From Lachnospiraceae bacterium (GTDB lineage Bacteria; Bacillota; Clostridia; Lachnospirales; Lachnospiraceae), in contig JAFZOW010000017.1 in NCBI GenBank assembly GCA_017552715.1, positions 1-38,135 of the forward strand: a stretch of 38,135 nucleotides of DNA. Reading direction: 5' to 3'. Position 1 is the stretch's first letter. The number at the start of each line of letters is the position of its first letter. Both the position numbers and the translations under genes were made by a program. The notes beneath the pieces were generated by a model. The model saw only the letters and a program-made list of their open reading frames with translations, ran no database searches and was not told the DNA's origin. This document shows positions 21,952 through 30,304 of the stretch, one piece after another.

Positions 21952-23952
21952 ATGAAGGATCACGCAAAACTGTGGGTAGGGTACAGCACCAAAACAAACA
22001 ACAGAAGCTGTAATAGTCTGAAAAAGATCCGTATATCCGGCGCTTCCGCTTCGGACAGGATCGTGCAGAATGCGGTCGGTGAACTGAAAAGCGGACTTAA
22101 GGAGATGCTGGATATGGAGCCGGAGTTTGACTTCGGCCCGGCAGGAGAGGAAGCCCGGATCACGAGCGGGAAAGATATACTGGACCGTGAAGAATATAAG
22201 ATCTCTCTGACTGAAGAGGGACTCTCCATCGAGGCCGGAGGTGCTTCCGCTATCCTCTATGCCGCCTTTGATATCCTGCGGACCGTCTCCTGTGAGAAAA
22301 GCGTGGAGGAGACTTATGCAGTCGTACGCAGCGTACGCCCTTCCAATCCCCTGCGTATGCTGAACCATTGGGACAATATGGACGGAAGCATCGAAAGAGG
22401 ATATTCCGGTGAATCCTTCTTTTATGAGGATAATGAGATCATCATCAATGAGCGGACGAAAGAGTATGCCAGGCTGATCGCCGCTGTGGGGATCAATGCG
22501 GTGGTGATCAACAACGTGAATGTCAAGGATGCCGCCTCCTATATGATCACAGACAGGTATTTTGATAAGCTTGCGCAGCTTGGGGAGATATTTGCAGGAT
22601 ACGGTATAGGCCTGTATATGAGCCTCAACTACGCCTCCACCATAGAGATCGGAGGACTGGACAGTGCCGACCCGCTGGACGAAAAGGTCATAGCCTGGTG
22701 GAAGGCAAAGATGGCCGAGGTGTTTGAAAAGATACCCACACTTAAGGGCTTTCTGGTAAAAGCGGATTCCGAAGGGCGTCCCGGCCCCTTTACCTATGGC
22801 AGGACCCAGGCTGACGGTGCAAACATGCTGGCCGATATCGTTAAGGAATACGATGCCATCATCATCTGGAGATGCTTTGTTTATAACTGCAGGCAGGACT
22901 GGAGGGACCGGAAGACCGACAGAGCCCGGGCAGGGTATGACAATTTCATGCCCATGGACGGGGATTATCACGATAACGTCATCCTTCAGATCAAGAACGG
23001 GCCCATGGATTTCCAGATCAGGGAACCGGTCTCGCCTCTTCTTGGAGGGCTGAGAAAGACCAATCAGATGCTGGAGGTTCAGATCGCCCAGGAGTATACC
23101 GGACATCAGATCGACGTATGCTTCCTCATCCCCGAGTTTAAAGAGATCCTCGGCTTTAAGACCTACTGCTCCGAAAAGGATGATACGGTAGCGGATATCA
23201 TCAGCGGAAAGACCTTCGGCAGCAGGTATTCCGGTATCGCGGCCGTTACCAATACCGGAAATGATTTTAACTGGACCGGGAATTATCTGGCGGGAGCCAA
23301 TCTCTTCGGTTTCGGGAGGCTGGCCTTTGATACGGAGCTTTCCTCCGAACAGATCGCGGAGGAATTTGTACGTATGACCATCACTCAGGAGGAGGATGCA
23401 TTGAAGCTGATCATGGACATACTCCTCCGCTCCAGGGAGATCTATGAAAGATATACCAGCCCGCTGGGGATCGGGTGGATGGTGCAGCCCGCCACCCATT
23501 ACGGCTGCAGCGTTGACGGTTATGAGTATGACCGCTGGGGAACCTATCACAGAGCCGATCATCTGGGGATAGGCGTGGACCGGAGCGATAAGGGAACGGG
23601 CTATGCCCTTCAGTACAACGAGCCCAATGCCTCGATCTACAATTCTCCCGATGAATGCCCGGATGAACTGGTGCTCTTTTTCCATCACCTTCCCTATACC
23701 CATGTGCTTCACAGCGGGAAGACGGTGATCCAGCATATCTATGATACGCATTTTGAAGGCTATGAGGAAGCCCGGGAACTGGCGGCAGGCTGGGATTCTT
23801 TAAAGGGGAAGGTGCCCGAGGAGATATTCGAAAACGTAAGGGAACGTTTCGAACTCCAGCTTGTAAATGCTCACGAATGGTGCGACCAGGTAAATTCCTA
23901 CTTCTATCGTAAGAGCGGCATCCCCGATGAAAAGGGAAGGCAAATCTGGTAG
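21952..23952 (+). CDS. aguA: alpha-glucuronidase, GH67
   Basis: 666 residues, full length for the family. It removes 4-O-methyl-glucuronic acid from the ends of xylo-oligosaccharides. The catalytic region is clear: KADSEGRPGP with Glu274 as general acid, NGPMDFQIREP with Asp353 and QEYTGHQ with Glu381; the spacing 79 and 28 residues equals that of the Geobacillus enzyme (Glu285, Asp364, Glu392). The C-terminal helical region is complete (WGTYHRADHLGIGVDR, FFHHLPYTH). There is no signal peptide, so it acts in the cytoplasm on imported aldouronic acids. No xylanase or transporter gene is adjacent. A strong AAAGGAGGG ribosome site suggests high expression. Confidence 0.97.
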   Translation: MKDHAKLWVGYSTKTNNRSCNSLKKIRISGASASDRIVQNAVGELKSGLKEMLDMEPEFDFGPAGEEARITSGKDILDREEYKISLTEEGLSIEAGGASAILYAAFDILRTVSCEKSVEETYAVVRSVRPSNPLRMLNHWDNMDGSIERGYSGESFFYEDNEIIINERTKEYARLIAAVGINAVVINNVNVKDAASYMITDRYFDKLAQLGEIFAGYGIGLYMSLNYASTIEIGGLDSADPLDEKVIAWWKAKMAEVFEKIPTLKGFLVKADSEGRPGPFTYGRTQADGANMLADIVKEYDAIIIWRCFVYNCRQDWRDRKTDRARAGYDNFMPMDGDYHDNVILQIKNGPMDFQIREPVSPLLGGLRKTNQMLEVQIAQEYTGHQIDVCFLIPEFKEILGFKTYCSEKDDTVADIISGKTFGSRYSGIAAVTNTGNDFNWTGNYLAGANLFGFGRLAFDTELSSEQIAEEFVRMTITQEEDALKLIMDILLRSREIYERYTSPLGIGWMVQPATHYGCSVDGYEYDRWGTYHRADHLGIGVDRSDKGTGYALQYNEPNASIYNSPDECPDELVLFFHHLPYTHVLHSGKTVIQHIYDTHFEGYEEARELAAGWDSLKGKVPEEIFENVRERFELQLVNAHEWCDQVNSYFYRKSGIPDEKGRQIW

Positions 23953-23966
23953 TAAAGCATCGGATG

Positions 23967-23975
23967 TGTTATAAT
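23967..23975 (+). promoter_or_regulatory. extended -10 promoter of the His/Ser-rich protein gene
   Basis: TGTTATAAT about 75 bases upstream of the ATG; no good -35 box at the expected place. A weak hairpin (GAGCC at 23990 with GGCTC at 24012) follows in the leader. Confidence 0.5.
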
Positions 23976-24050
23976 CAGCTAAGATGATCGAGCCGGAAAC
24001 ATATGCTTTTGGGCTCTTAAGTAACTGACAGAACAGAAGAGGAGACAAAA

Positions 24051-25049
24051 ATGCCCCCCAGTCATCACAGCAGTTCACATCACAGCAGCTCGCACCACAG
24101 CAGTTCGCATCGCAGTTCGAGCCACAGTTCGAGCCGCAGCCATAGCTCCCATTCATCATCCCATCATTCCTATTCCCGTTCCGGGAGCTCGGGCAGCGTT
24201 TTTGGGACCCGCTCTGCCGCGCGTTCAAGCTATACTGCTCCCGTGGTGCGCCCACGCGTAAACCAGCCTGTAGGATGGAGTGATTCCAAAGACAGCATAC
24301 GGCACTACCGGCTGAAAAACCACGATTATGATTATTATCCCTTATCCTGGACGGCTCCCGACGGGAGACGTTTTGAGGAAGGGTATTATGATGAGAACGG
24401 TCAGCATTATAAGAACCTGTTCATCCCCGGGATGTCCATGATGATGGTATGTGAGTATTGCGGCAACCACATGATGTATGTCTGCAAGGAAGGGGAAATG
24501 CCGGTCTGCACCGGCTGCGGTGCGCAGTTTAAGGTTGATGTTACGGATTATAACCAGACGGGCAGTCTGCCGGCCTCTTCTGTACCGATGAATTCGACAC
24601 GGAATACGCTTAAGGTTGTAGGGATCATCCTTGCGGCCTTTATCGCTATGCGTATCATAGGAGCTATCATGGGTGCAGCCTTTGCGGGCTTATTTGCCTA
24701 CAGCAAGGCACGGAACGATTCCTCCTCCCCTACGACTGCCGTATCGGAACGCAATCGTTCGATCTACGTGGAGGAGATCGGGCGGACCTGTTATCTGGAC
24801 GGAGAAGACTGGTACGACAGCAAAACGGAATGCTGGTTCTGGTATAACGACGAGACCGAACCCTACCAGTGGCAGTACTGGTACGAAGGCATCTCCTCCG
24901 ATTACGGGGATTACGGCTGGATGGAATATGATATGGACCAACAGAAATGGTATATTGAGAAAGCACAGGGAGACTGGATAGTGCTTCCCGAAAAATACGA
25001 CACATCGGCACTCTGGCATTTTACGGACGAATATACCAATCCCTTCTGA
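24051..25049 (+). CDS. membrane protein with His/Ser-rich repeat N-terminus and zinc-ribbon-like cysteines
   Basis: 332 residues. Residues 4-45 consist almost wholly of Ser and His with a few Arg (12 His in the first 40), built on an SHHSS five-residue repeat. A cluster CEYC (134, 137), Cys145 and CTGC (153, 156) looks like a zinc ribbon. A single hydrophobic segment at 188-216 is the likely membrane anchor, followed by an acidic, Trp/Tyr-rich C-terminal domain with repeated EDWYD, WFWYND and QWQYWYEG motifs. GAAGAGGAGAC precedes the ATG. Metal handling is a reasonable guess, but the function is unknown. Transcription stops at the hairpin at 25058-25103. Confidence 0.8.
   Translation: MPPSHHSSSHHSSSHHSSSHRSSSHSSSRSHSSHSSSHHSYSRSGSSGSVFGTRSAARSSYTAPVVRPRVNQPVGWSDSKDSIRHYRLKNHDYDYYPLSWTAPDGRRFEEGYYDENGQHYKNLFIPGMSMMMVCEYCGNHMMYVCKEGEMPVCTGCGAQFKVDVTDYNQTGSLPASSVPMNSTRNTLKVVGIILAAFIAMRIIGAIMGAAFAGLFAYSKARNDSSSPTTAVSERNRSIYVEEIGRTCYLDGEDWYDSKTECWFWYNDETEPYQWQYWYEGISSDYGDYGWMEYDMDQQKWYIEKAQGDWIVLPEKYDTSALWHFTDEYTNPF
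24063..24122 (+). repeat. tandem 15-base repeat coding the SHHSS motif
   Basis: Three imperfect copies of a 15-base unit (24063-24077, 24078-24092, 24093-24107) and a decayed fourth to 24122. The unit CATCACAGCAGTTCA codes His-His-Ser-Ser-Ser. Differences are mostly in third codon positions. Confidence 0.8.
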
Positions 25050-25057
25050 GGGCCGGG

Positions 25058-25103
25058 AGCTGTGCGGAGATAAGCTTTGTGTTTCCGTACAGCTTTTTGT
25101 TTT
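25058..25103 (+). terminator. intrinsic terminator after the His/Ser-rich protein gene
   Basis: AGCTGTGCGGA (25058-25068) pairs with TCCGTACAGCT (25084-25094) over 11 base pairs with one G-U, a 15-base loop, and is followed by TTTTGTTT. Confidence 0.88.
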
Positions 25104-25147
25104 GCGGCTTTTGAGATGATCGGGATGGGTAAACGGGGGAACAGATC

Positions 25148-28069
25148 ATGAACATACACGACATCTTGCTGACGGTGCAGTACATAACTATAAGCGTGTT
25201 GTTTATCGAGGTACTGATCGTTTTTCTGAGGTGGAAGAATCCGATCCACTCCTATCTCTTTCTCGCATGTATATCTTCTTTTATCAGCAATATCGGATAT
25301 CTTTTCGAATTGAAAGCACTGTCCGAGGAGACGTATATATCCGCCCTCAAGCTTTCTTATGTGGGCCGGGTATGGATCGTCTTTGCGCTTTTTCTGTTTT
25401 CGGCTAAGATGTGTAAGATAAAGATCCCCCGGGGATTGCTTTATTTTCTGCTGCTCCTGCATCTGGGGATCTACCTGTCCATACTTACGATCGGAAGCAA
25501 CGCTCTGTATTATACGGAATATCAGTTCATTCCCGATCCCGAATTTCCCCGCTTTATCCACAGCAACGGATATCTGCACGATCTGCTGATGGGGCTGAAC
25601 GCTGTACTGATCAGCTTTTCCATGGGCTGGGTCATCCGGGAATATCGCAGAGAGGATGATAAGAGATCAAAACAGAGGCTGTTTATGCTCATCCTGGCAT
25701 TCGGAGTCCAGGCGCTGGCCTTTCTGCTGCAGGTCACCGGGCTTGTGGGGATCTCGGATTATTTTGACCTTACCATGCCCGGAGCTTTGTTCGGAACCGT
25801 ATTCATGCTGATCGGGATCCTGGGCTTTGATCTGCTGGGGGCCCGGGAGATCGCAAAGGATTTTGCCATCGACAGGATCTCCGAAGGCATCATAGCCGTG
25901 GATAACGGCGGACGGATCCAGTACTATAATGAGCCTGCGGCCAGGATCTATCCGGAGTTTGATACTTTCTTTTCCATAAAAAGAGCTTTGGATATACGAA
26001 GTGCCCGCAGGGAAGACACGGAAGGATCCGGAGAAGGGGAAATGCTGCCGTCACGGGCCCATACGCCTTATGACATCCTGGACCATATCACGGAAGCGAT
26101 AAACAAGGGGGAGATATTGAAGGTCGGGGACCGTGTTTACACTCCCGAGGAAAACGACCTTATGTTCAAGGGAGAGAGCTACGGAAAGCTCTATGCTCTG
26201 GTGGACGATACGGATCGTTATCACTACATGGAAGAGCTTCAGAAGCAGAGAGACATAGCCGACAGCGCCAATGAAGCCAAGAGCAGATTTCTGGCCAGCA
26301 TGTCCCATGAGATAAGAACACCCATCAACGCCATGCTCGGCATGGATGAGATGATACTCCGCGAGGCCGAAGATAAGACCATACGTTCCTATGCGACAGA
26401 TATCATGGGAGCGGGCCGGACCCTGCTGTCGCTGGTCAATGACATACTGGATCTGTCAAAGGTGGAAGAGGGAAAGATGGAGATCATTCCCGTGCAGTAT
26501 GATCTGGCTTCCCTCATCAATGATCTGGCCAATATGACCCGGGAGCGGGCCGCTAAAAAGGGACTTAAGTTCGCCGTTAAGGCCGATGAACATATCCCGC
26601 ATCTTCTCTACGGTGATGAGATCCGCATCCGGCAGTGCGCCATGAACCTGCTGACCAATGCGGTAAAGTATACGGAAAGCGGAGAGGTCCGCTTCCGCAT
26701 CACATACAGTAAGAAGGATAAAGATCACATCCTCCTTTCCTTTACGGTGGAAGATACGGGCATAGGTATGAAGGAGGAGGATATGGTCAATCTGTTCTCC
26801 CCTTACAAGCGTATCGAAGAAAAGAGAAACCGGGCCATTGAGGGAACGGGACTGGGCATGAGCATCACCAGGCAGCTTCTGGAACTGATGGGGAGCAGTC
26901 TTCAGGTGCACAGTGAGTATGGTAAGGGCTCGGTATTTTCCTTTACCATCGATCAGGAGGTGATCGACTGGGAAGAGCTGGGTGAATATTCCCTCCGTTT
27001 TGATGAGGCGGCAGCGCAGTCCTATGAATATCATGAGCTGTTCCATGCGCCGGATGCGCGGATACTGGTGGTAGACGATACCGAGATGAACCTGACGGTC
27101 ATCACCAGTCTGCTCAAAAAAACGGAGATACGGATCGATACGGCTGCCTCAGGAAAAGAAGCGCTGGACAAGGCGGAAGATACCCGTTATGACGTGATCT
27201 TCATCGATCATATGATGCCGGATATGGATGGCATAGAAACCCTGAAGCATCTGCGGGAGTCGGGAAAGTGCACGGATGTTCCTGCGGTGGCCCTGACAGC
27301 CAATGCGGTCTCGGGAGCCAGGGAAATGTATCTGGAAGCCGGCTTTACGAATTATCTTTCCAAGCCGGTGGACGGGGAAAGACTGGAAAGAATGCTCTCG
27401 GAGCTGATCGCGGATGAAAAACTCCTAAAGCCGGAAAATACGCCCGGAAAAGAAGAGACGGTTAGCGGGGAAGATACGGCTTCGACGCAGCTTCCCGTGT
27501 GGCTTGAGGATATAGAAGGTATCGATGTGCAGGCGGGGCTTAAGAATTGCGGAAGCATCGAAGGCTATATTTCGGTCCTCTCCGTGTTTCACGGGACGGC
27601 CCGCAGTAAGGCGGAGGAGATAGAAAAGCTTTTCGGAGAAGGGGATATTGAAAACTATACCATAAAAGTCCATGCCCTGAAGAGCTCGGCCCGTATCATC
27701 GGAGCTTCCGCGCTGTCCGAACTGGCAAAGAGCCTGGAAGATGCCGGAAAAAGAAAGGATAGCGCATATATACGGGAAAATACGGAAAGGCTTCTGGAAC
27801 AGTATCGCTCCCTGGATGACAGACTCTCCGGCCTGGATGAGACAAAGGAGGAGCGGCCTTCCATCGATGCGGCTGCCCTGAAGGAGGCCTACCAGACCGT
27901 CATCGAGATCGCGGGCAGCATGGATTACGGCCTGATGGAAAGTCTTCTGAAAGATCTTCGCGGATATGCGCTTCCCGATAAGGACAGGAAGAAGCTCACG
28001 GAGCTGGAGGAAAAACTGAACGGGCTTGACTGGGACGGCATGATAAAGATCGCCCGTGAGGAAGTATGA
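25148..28069 (+). CDS. hybrid histidine kinase with 7TM sensor, receiver and HPt domains
   Basis: 973 residues. Order: 7TM-type N-terminal membrane region about 7-230; PAS-like region 240-360; HisKA with His387 in SMSHEIRTPINAMLGM; HATPase with NLLTNAVKYTE (Asn504), DTGIG (536-540) and EGTGLGMSIT; receiver with Asp687 in FIDHMMPDMDG; and HPt with His842 in VHALKSSAR. All four phosphotransfer modules are intact, so phosphate can pass His387 to Asp687 to His842 and on to a separate receiver. The 7TM region resembles the HisKA_7TM sensor. CGGGGGAAC precedes the ATG. The stop overlaps the EIIC-EAL start by ATGA. No promoter is evident in the 45 bases after the upstream terminator. Confidence 0.93.
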   Translation: MNIHDILLTVQYITISVLFIEVLIVFLRWKNPIHSYLFLACISSFISNIGYLFELKALSEETYISALKLSYVGRVWIVFALFLFSAKMCKIKIPRGLLYFLLLLHLGIYLSILTIGSNALYYTEYQFIPDPEFPRFIHSNGYLHDLLMGLNAVLISFSMGWVIREYRREDDKRSKQRLFMLILAFGVQALAFLLQVTGLVGISDYFDLTMPGALFGTVFMLIGILGFDLLGAREIAKDFAIDRISEGIIAVDNGGRIQYYNEPAARIYPEFDTFFSIKRALDIRSARREDTEGSGEGEMLPSRAHTPYDILDHITEAINKGEILKVGDRVYTPEENDLMFKGESYGKLYALVDDTDRYHYMEELQKQRDIADSANEAKSRFLASMSHEIRTPINAMLGMDEMILREAEDKTIRSYATDIMGAGRTLLSLVNDILDLSKVEEGKMEIIPVQYDLASLINDLANMTRERAAKKGLKFAVKADEHIPHLLYGDEIRIRQCAMNLLTNAVKYTESGEVRFRITYSKKDKDHILLSFTVEDTGIGMKEEDMVNLFSPYKRIEEKRNRAIEGTGLGMSITRQLLELMGSSLQVHSEYGKGSVFSFTIDQEVIDWEELGEYSLRFDEAAAQSYEYHELFHAPDARILVVDDTEMNLTVITSLLKKTEIRIDTAASGKEALDKAEDTRYDVIFIDHMMPDMDGIETLKHLRESGKCTDVPAVALTANAVSGAREMYLEAGFTNYLSKPVDGERLERMLSELIADEKLLKPENTPGKEETVSGEDTASTQLPVWLEDIEGIDVQAGLKNCGSIEGYISVLSVFHGTARSKAEEIEKLFGEGDIENYTIKVHALKSSARIIGASALSELAKSLEDAGKRKDSAYIRENTERLLEQYRSLDDRLSGLDETKEERPSIDAAALKEAYQTVIEIAGSMDYGLMESLLKDLRGYALPDKDRKKLTELEEKLNGLDWDGMIKIAREEV

Positions 28070-30165
28070 TCATGCGGAAGACGGCTTTACAGAAAATATC
28101 TCATCTGGCCCGTACCATAAAATCCGGTCTGGCGATGATGATCCCGATCCTGTTCATAGGAAGCATCACGGTCCTGTTAAACGGCTTTCCGGTGCAGGCC
28201 TATCAGGATTTTCTGAATTCTTTTCTGAGCGGAGCGCTCAGGAGCATCATTCAGATGATACAGTATTCTACGGTGGGCATTCTTGCCATATATGTGACCG
28301 TCGCCCTGAACATAAGCTATATGAACCGGACCGATGAGACGGGGCGGCATGTGTTCCGATTCGGCAGTCTTTTGGGCTGTGTCTCCGGCTTTTTTATCCT
28401 GGTGGGCTTTTTCAGCGGAGAGCCCGATGCTTCCCTGCTCAGCGGGCAGGGAGTTTTCAGCGCCATGGTGGCGGGGCTTGTGGGATCCGCGCTCTTTAAA
28501 GTCTTTGAGCGCTGCTTTAATACGCAGAAAATGGTCTTTGTAGACGGGGCGGATTCCGAGTTTAATGCGGCGCTGCACGTGATCCTTCCCTTTTTGTGCG
28601 TGACCCTTGTTTTTGCCACGGCGAACCACCTGATCACCGTTTGCTTCCGGGTTCAGAGCCTGCAGCATCTGTTCATGAAAGCCATGGATGCTTTCTTCCT
28701 GCGTATGCACCGTTCCTATTCCAGCGGCCTGCTTTTTGTCTTCCTTACCAGCGGCATGTGGTGGTTCGGCATACATGGAAACAATGTTCTGAACCAGGTG
28801 GCCGAAGACATGTTTACCGAGATCATCCCGGGAGAGATCGTTTCGAAGAGTTTTATCGATACCTTTGTAAACATGGGGGGGACCGGATGTACCATAGGAC
28901 TTTTGCTTGCCATGCTGGTATTCGGAAAGCGCAGCTCCACAAAAAAGCTTTCCGGCATGGCTTTTCTGCCCGGAATGTTCAATATAGGGGAAATGATGGT
29001 CTTCGGTTTTCCCATCATATACAATCCTCTTATGGCCATACCCTTTATCCTGGCGCCCGTGCTCTGCTTTTCCAATGCTTTTCTCCTCACCCGTCTGGGG
29101 TTCCTGCCTCCGGTCAGCAATTCGGTGGTCTGGACCACTCCGGCACTTATGAGCGGTTTTATCGCCACGGGGTCTGCAAGGGGGATACTGGTACAGCTCT
29201 TCAATATACTGATCTCCACTGCCTGTTACGCGCCTTTTGTGATCCTCTGCGAAAAGAAGTCCCTGGAGGACTTTTCGTCCGCATTGGGTGAGCTGGTGGG
29301 AATATTGAAAAAGAGTGAAGAAACAGGTGAAAAGCCGGTCCTTACCGAATGCGAAGGAAACGCGGGGAGGCTGGCGAAACATCTTGCGGTGGATCTGGAG
29401 GTCTCGCTGTCTTTGGCTTCGCCTGCTTCGGCCGCCGACAGAGGCGAAAGCCCGCTGATGGTACACTATCAGCCGCAGTACGATATTTCGGGGCAGTGCT
29501 GCGGGGCGGAAGCGCTCCTCCGCTGGGATCATAAGCGCTACGGAGTCGTCTATCCCCCTCTTGTGATCCGGATCGCGGGGGAAAGCGGAGATCTGTATGA
29601 TCTTGAAACATATATCATAGAGAGGGCCGTCCGCGACGCGGAGCTTTTCCGGAAACGCTTCGGGAAAGGCTTCAGGATGTGTGTGAATGTTACGCTGCAG
29701 AGCTTTTACGATAAGAGGTTTATCCCTTTCTTACAGAAGATCGCGGAGCGCTATATGCTCAGAAGCGGGAATATCTGCCTGGAGATCTCCGAAGAAAATG
29801 AGCTGGTGACCACGGAAGAATGCGCTGAGAGAATGAGAATGATCCGGATGTACGGCTACGGCTTTGCGCTGGATGACTTCCGGATGGATCACGTATCCCT
29901 CCGGTATCTTCAGCATAATCCCTTTGAGCTGGTAAAGCTGGATGAGGAGCTGGTCCGTTCGGTGCAGGATAACCGGCGCAGCCGGGAGATCATCGATTCC
30001 ATCGTTTTTCTGTCGAAGTCCCTGGATTTTAAGCTGGCAGCGGTATTTGTGGAAGAGCCGGAGCAGAAGGAAGTGCTTGAAAAGACCGGCTGTCAGCTCT
30101 ATCAGGGCTATCTCTTCGGACCGGCGACTGACAGGGACAGTTTCATCGGGTCGGGACGGCCGTGA
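28066..30165 (+). CDS. PTS EIIC-like membrane domain fused to degenerate EAL domain
   Basis: 699 residues. Residues 1-410 are an EIIC of the lactose/cellobiose type: WWFGIHGNNVLNQ (232-244) and FNIGEMMVFGFPIIYNPLMAIPF (starting 305) match the family substrate motifs. Residues 460-699 form an EAL domain: Glu482 in EALLRW, Asn541, Glu573 in LEISEE, Asp603-Asp604, Lys624 and Gln680 are kept, but the loop after DDF is RMDHVS instead of GSGYSS and the first Glu of EGVE is Val660. The phosphodiesterase is therefore probably weak or dead. No EIIA or EIIB is nearby. A sugar-sensing or c-di-GMP-regulated transporter is the inference. The ATG at 28066 shares ATGA with the kinase stop; 28072 is a possible start with better spacing to GAGG. 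Confidence 0.88.
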   Translation: MIMRKTALQKISHLARTIKSGLAMMIPILFIGSITVLLNGFPVQAYQDFLNSFLSGALRSIIQMIQYSTVGILAIYVTVALNISYMNRTDETGRHVFRFGSLLGCVSGFFILVGFFSGEPDASLLSGQGVFSAMVAGLVGSALFKVFERCFNTQKMVFVDGADSEFNAALHVILPFLCVTLVFATANHLITVCFRVQSLQHLFMKAMDAFFLRMHRSYSSGLLFVFLTSGMWWFGIHGNNVLNQVAEDMFTEIIPGEIVSKSFIDTFVNMGGTGCTIGLLLAMLVFGKRSSTKKLSGMAFLPGMFNIGEMMVFGFPIIYNPLMAIPFILAPVLCFSNAFLLTRLGFLPPVSNSVVWTTPALMSGFIATGSARGILVQLFNILISTACYAPFVILCEKKSLEDFSSALGELVGILKKSEETGEKPVLTECEGNAGRLAKHLAVDLEVSLSLASPASAADRGESPLMVHYQPQYDISGQCCGAEALLRWDHKRYGVVYPPLVIRIAGESGDLYDLETYIIERAVRDAELFRKRFGKGFRMCVNVTLQSFYDKRFIPFLQKIAERYMLRSGNICLEISEENELVTTEECAERMRMIRMYGYGFALDDFRMDHVSLRYLQHNPFELVKLDEELVRSVQDNRRSREIIDSIVFLSKSLDFKLAAVFVEEPEQKEVLEKTGCQLYQGYLFGPATDRDSFIGSGRP

Positions 30166-30178
30166 GCGAATAAATATG

Positions 30179-30207
30179 CTGACAAAAACACGGAAAAATG
30201 GTATAAT
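30179..30207 (+). promoter_or_regulatory. strong promoter of the GGDEF-EAL gene
   Basis: CTGACA at 30179-30184, exactly 17 bases, TATAAT at 30202-30207 preceded by TGG. This is the closest match to consensus in the window and gives a leader of about 90 bases. Confidence 0.8.
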
Positions 30208-30227
30208 TTTGTAGCATAATTCTTTAT

Positions 30228-30277
30228 TTCGGTTCCGTGAAAGCGGGAGAGTTTCCGAATTTGGAAAGGGACCGGAA
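30228..30277 (+). ncRNA. possible structured 5' leader of the GGDEF-EAL gene
   Basis: TTCGGTTCC (30228-30236) can pair with GGGACC-G-GAA (30268-30277) through 9 pairs with one bulged G, enclosing a second hairpin TTTCC/GGAAA (30252-30267). The conserved core of the c-di-GMP-I (GEMM) riboswitch is not visible. It may be a regulatory leader or chance pairing. Confidence 0.3.
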
Positions 30278-30304
30278 TATCAGGATGTGATCGGGGGGAA
30301 AAGT

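Noticed and set aside
21919-23751. 610-residue open frame on the - strand opposite the alpha-glucuronidase
   Set aside because: It lies wholly inside a gene with intact catalytic motifs, and the encoded protein has no recognisable domain. It reflects codon-position bias.
24063-24122. Possible CRISPR-like repeat array
   Set aside because: The short 15-base units are contiguous with no spacers and keep a coding frame for His and Ser.
28177-29532. 451-residue - strand open frame opposite the EIIC-EAL gene
   Set aside because: Antisense shadow with a His/Lys/Arg-rich composition and no domain.
30208-30304. c-di-GMP (GEMM) riboswitch in the leader of the GGDEF-EAL gene
   Set aside because: The conserved GEMM core and tetraloop-receptor pattern were not seen; only generic stem pairing is present.
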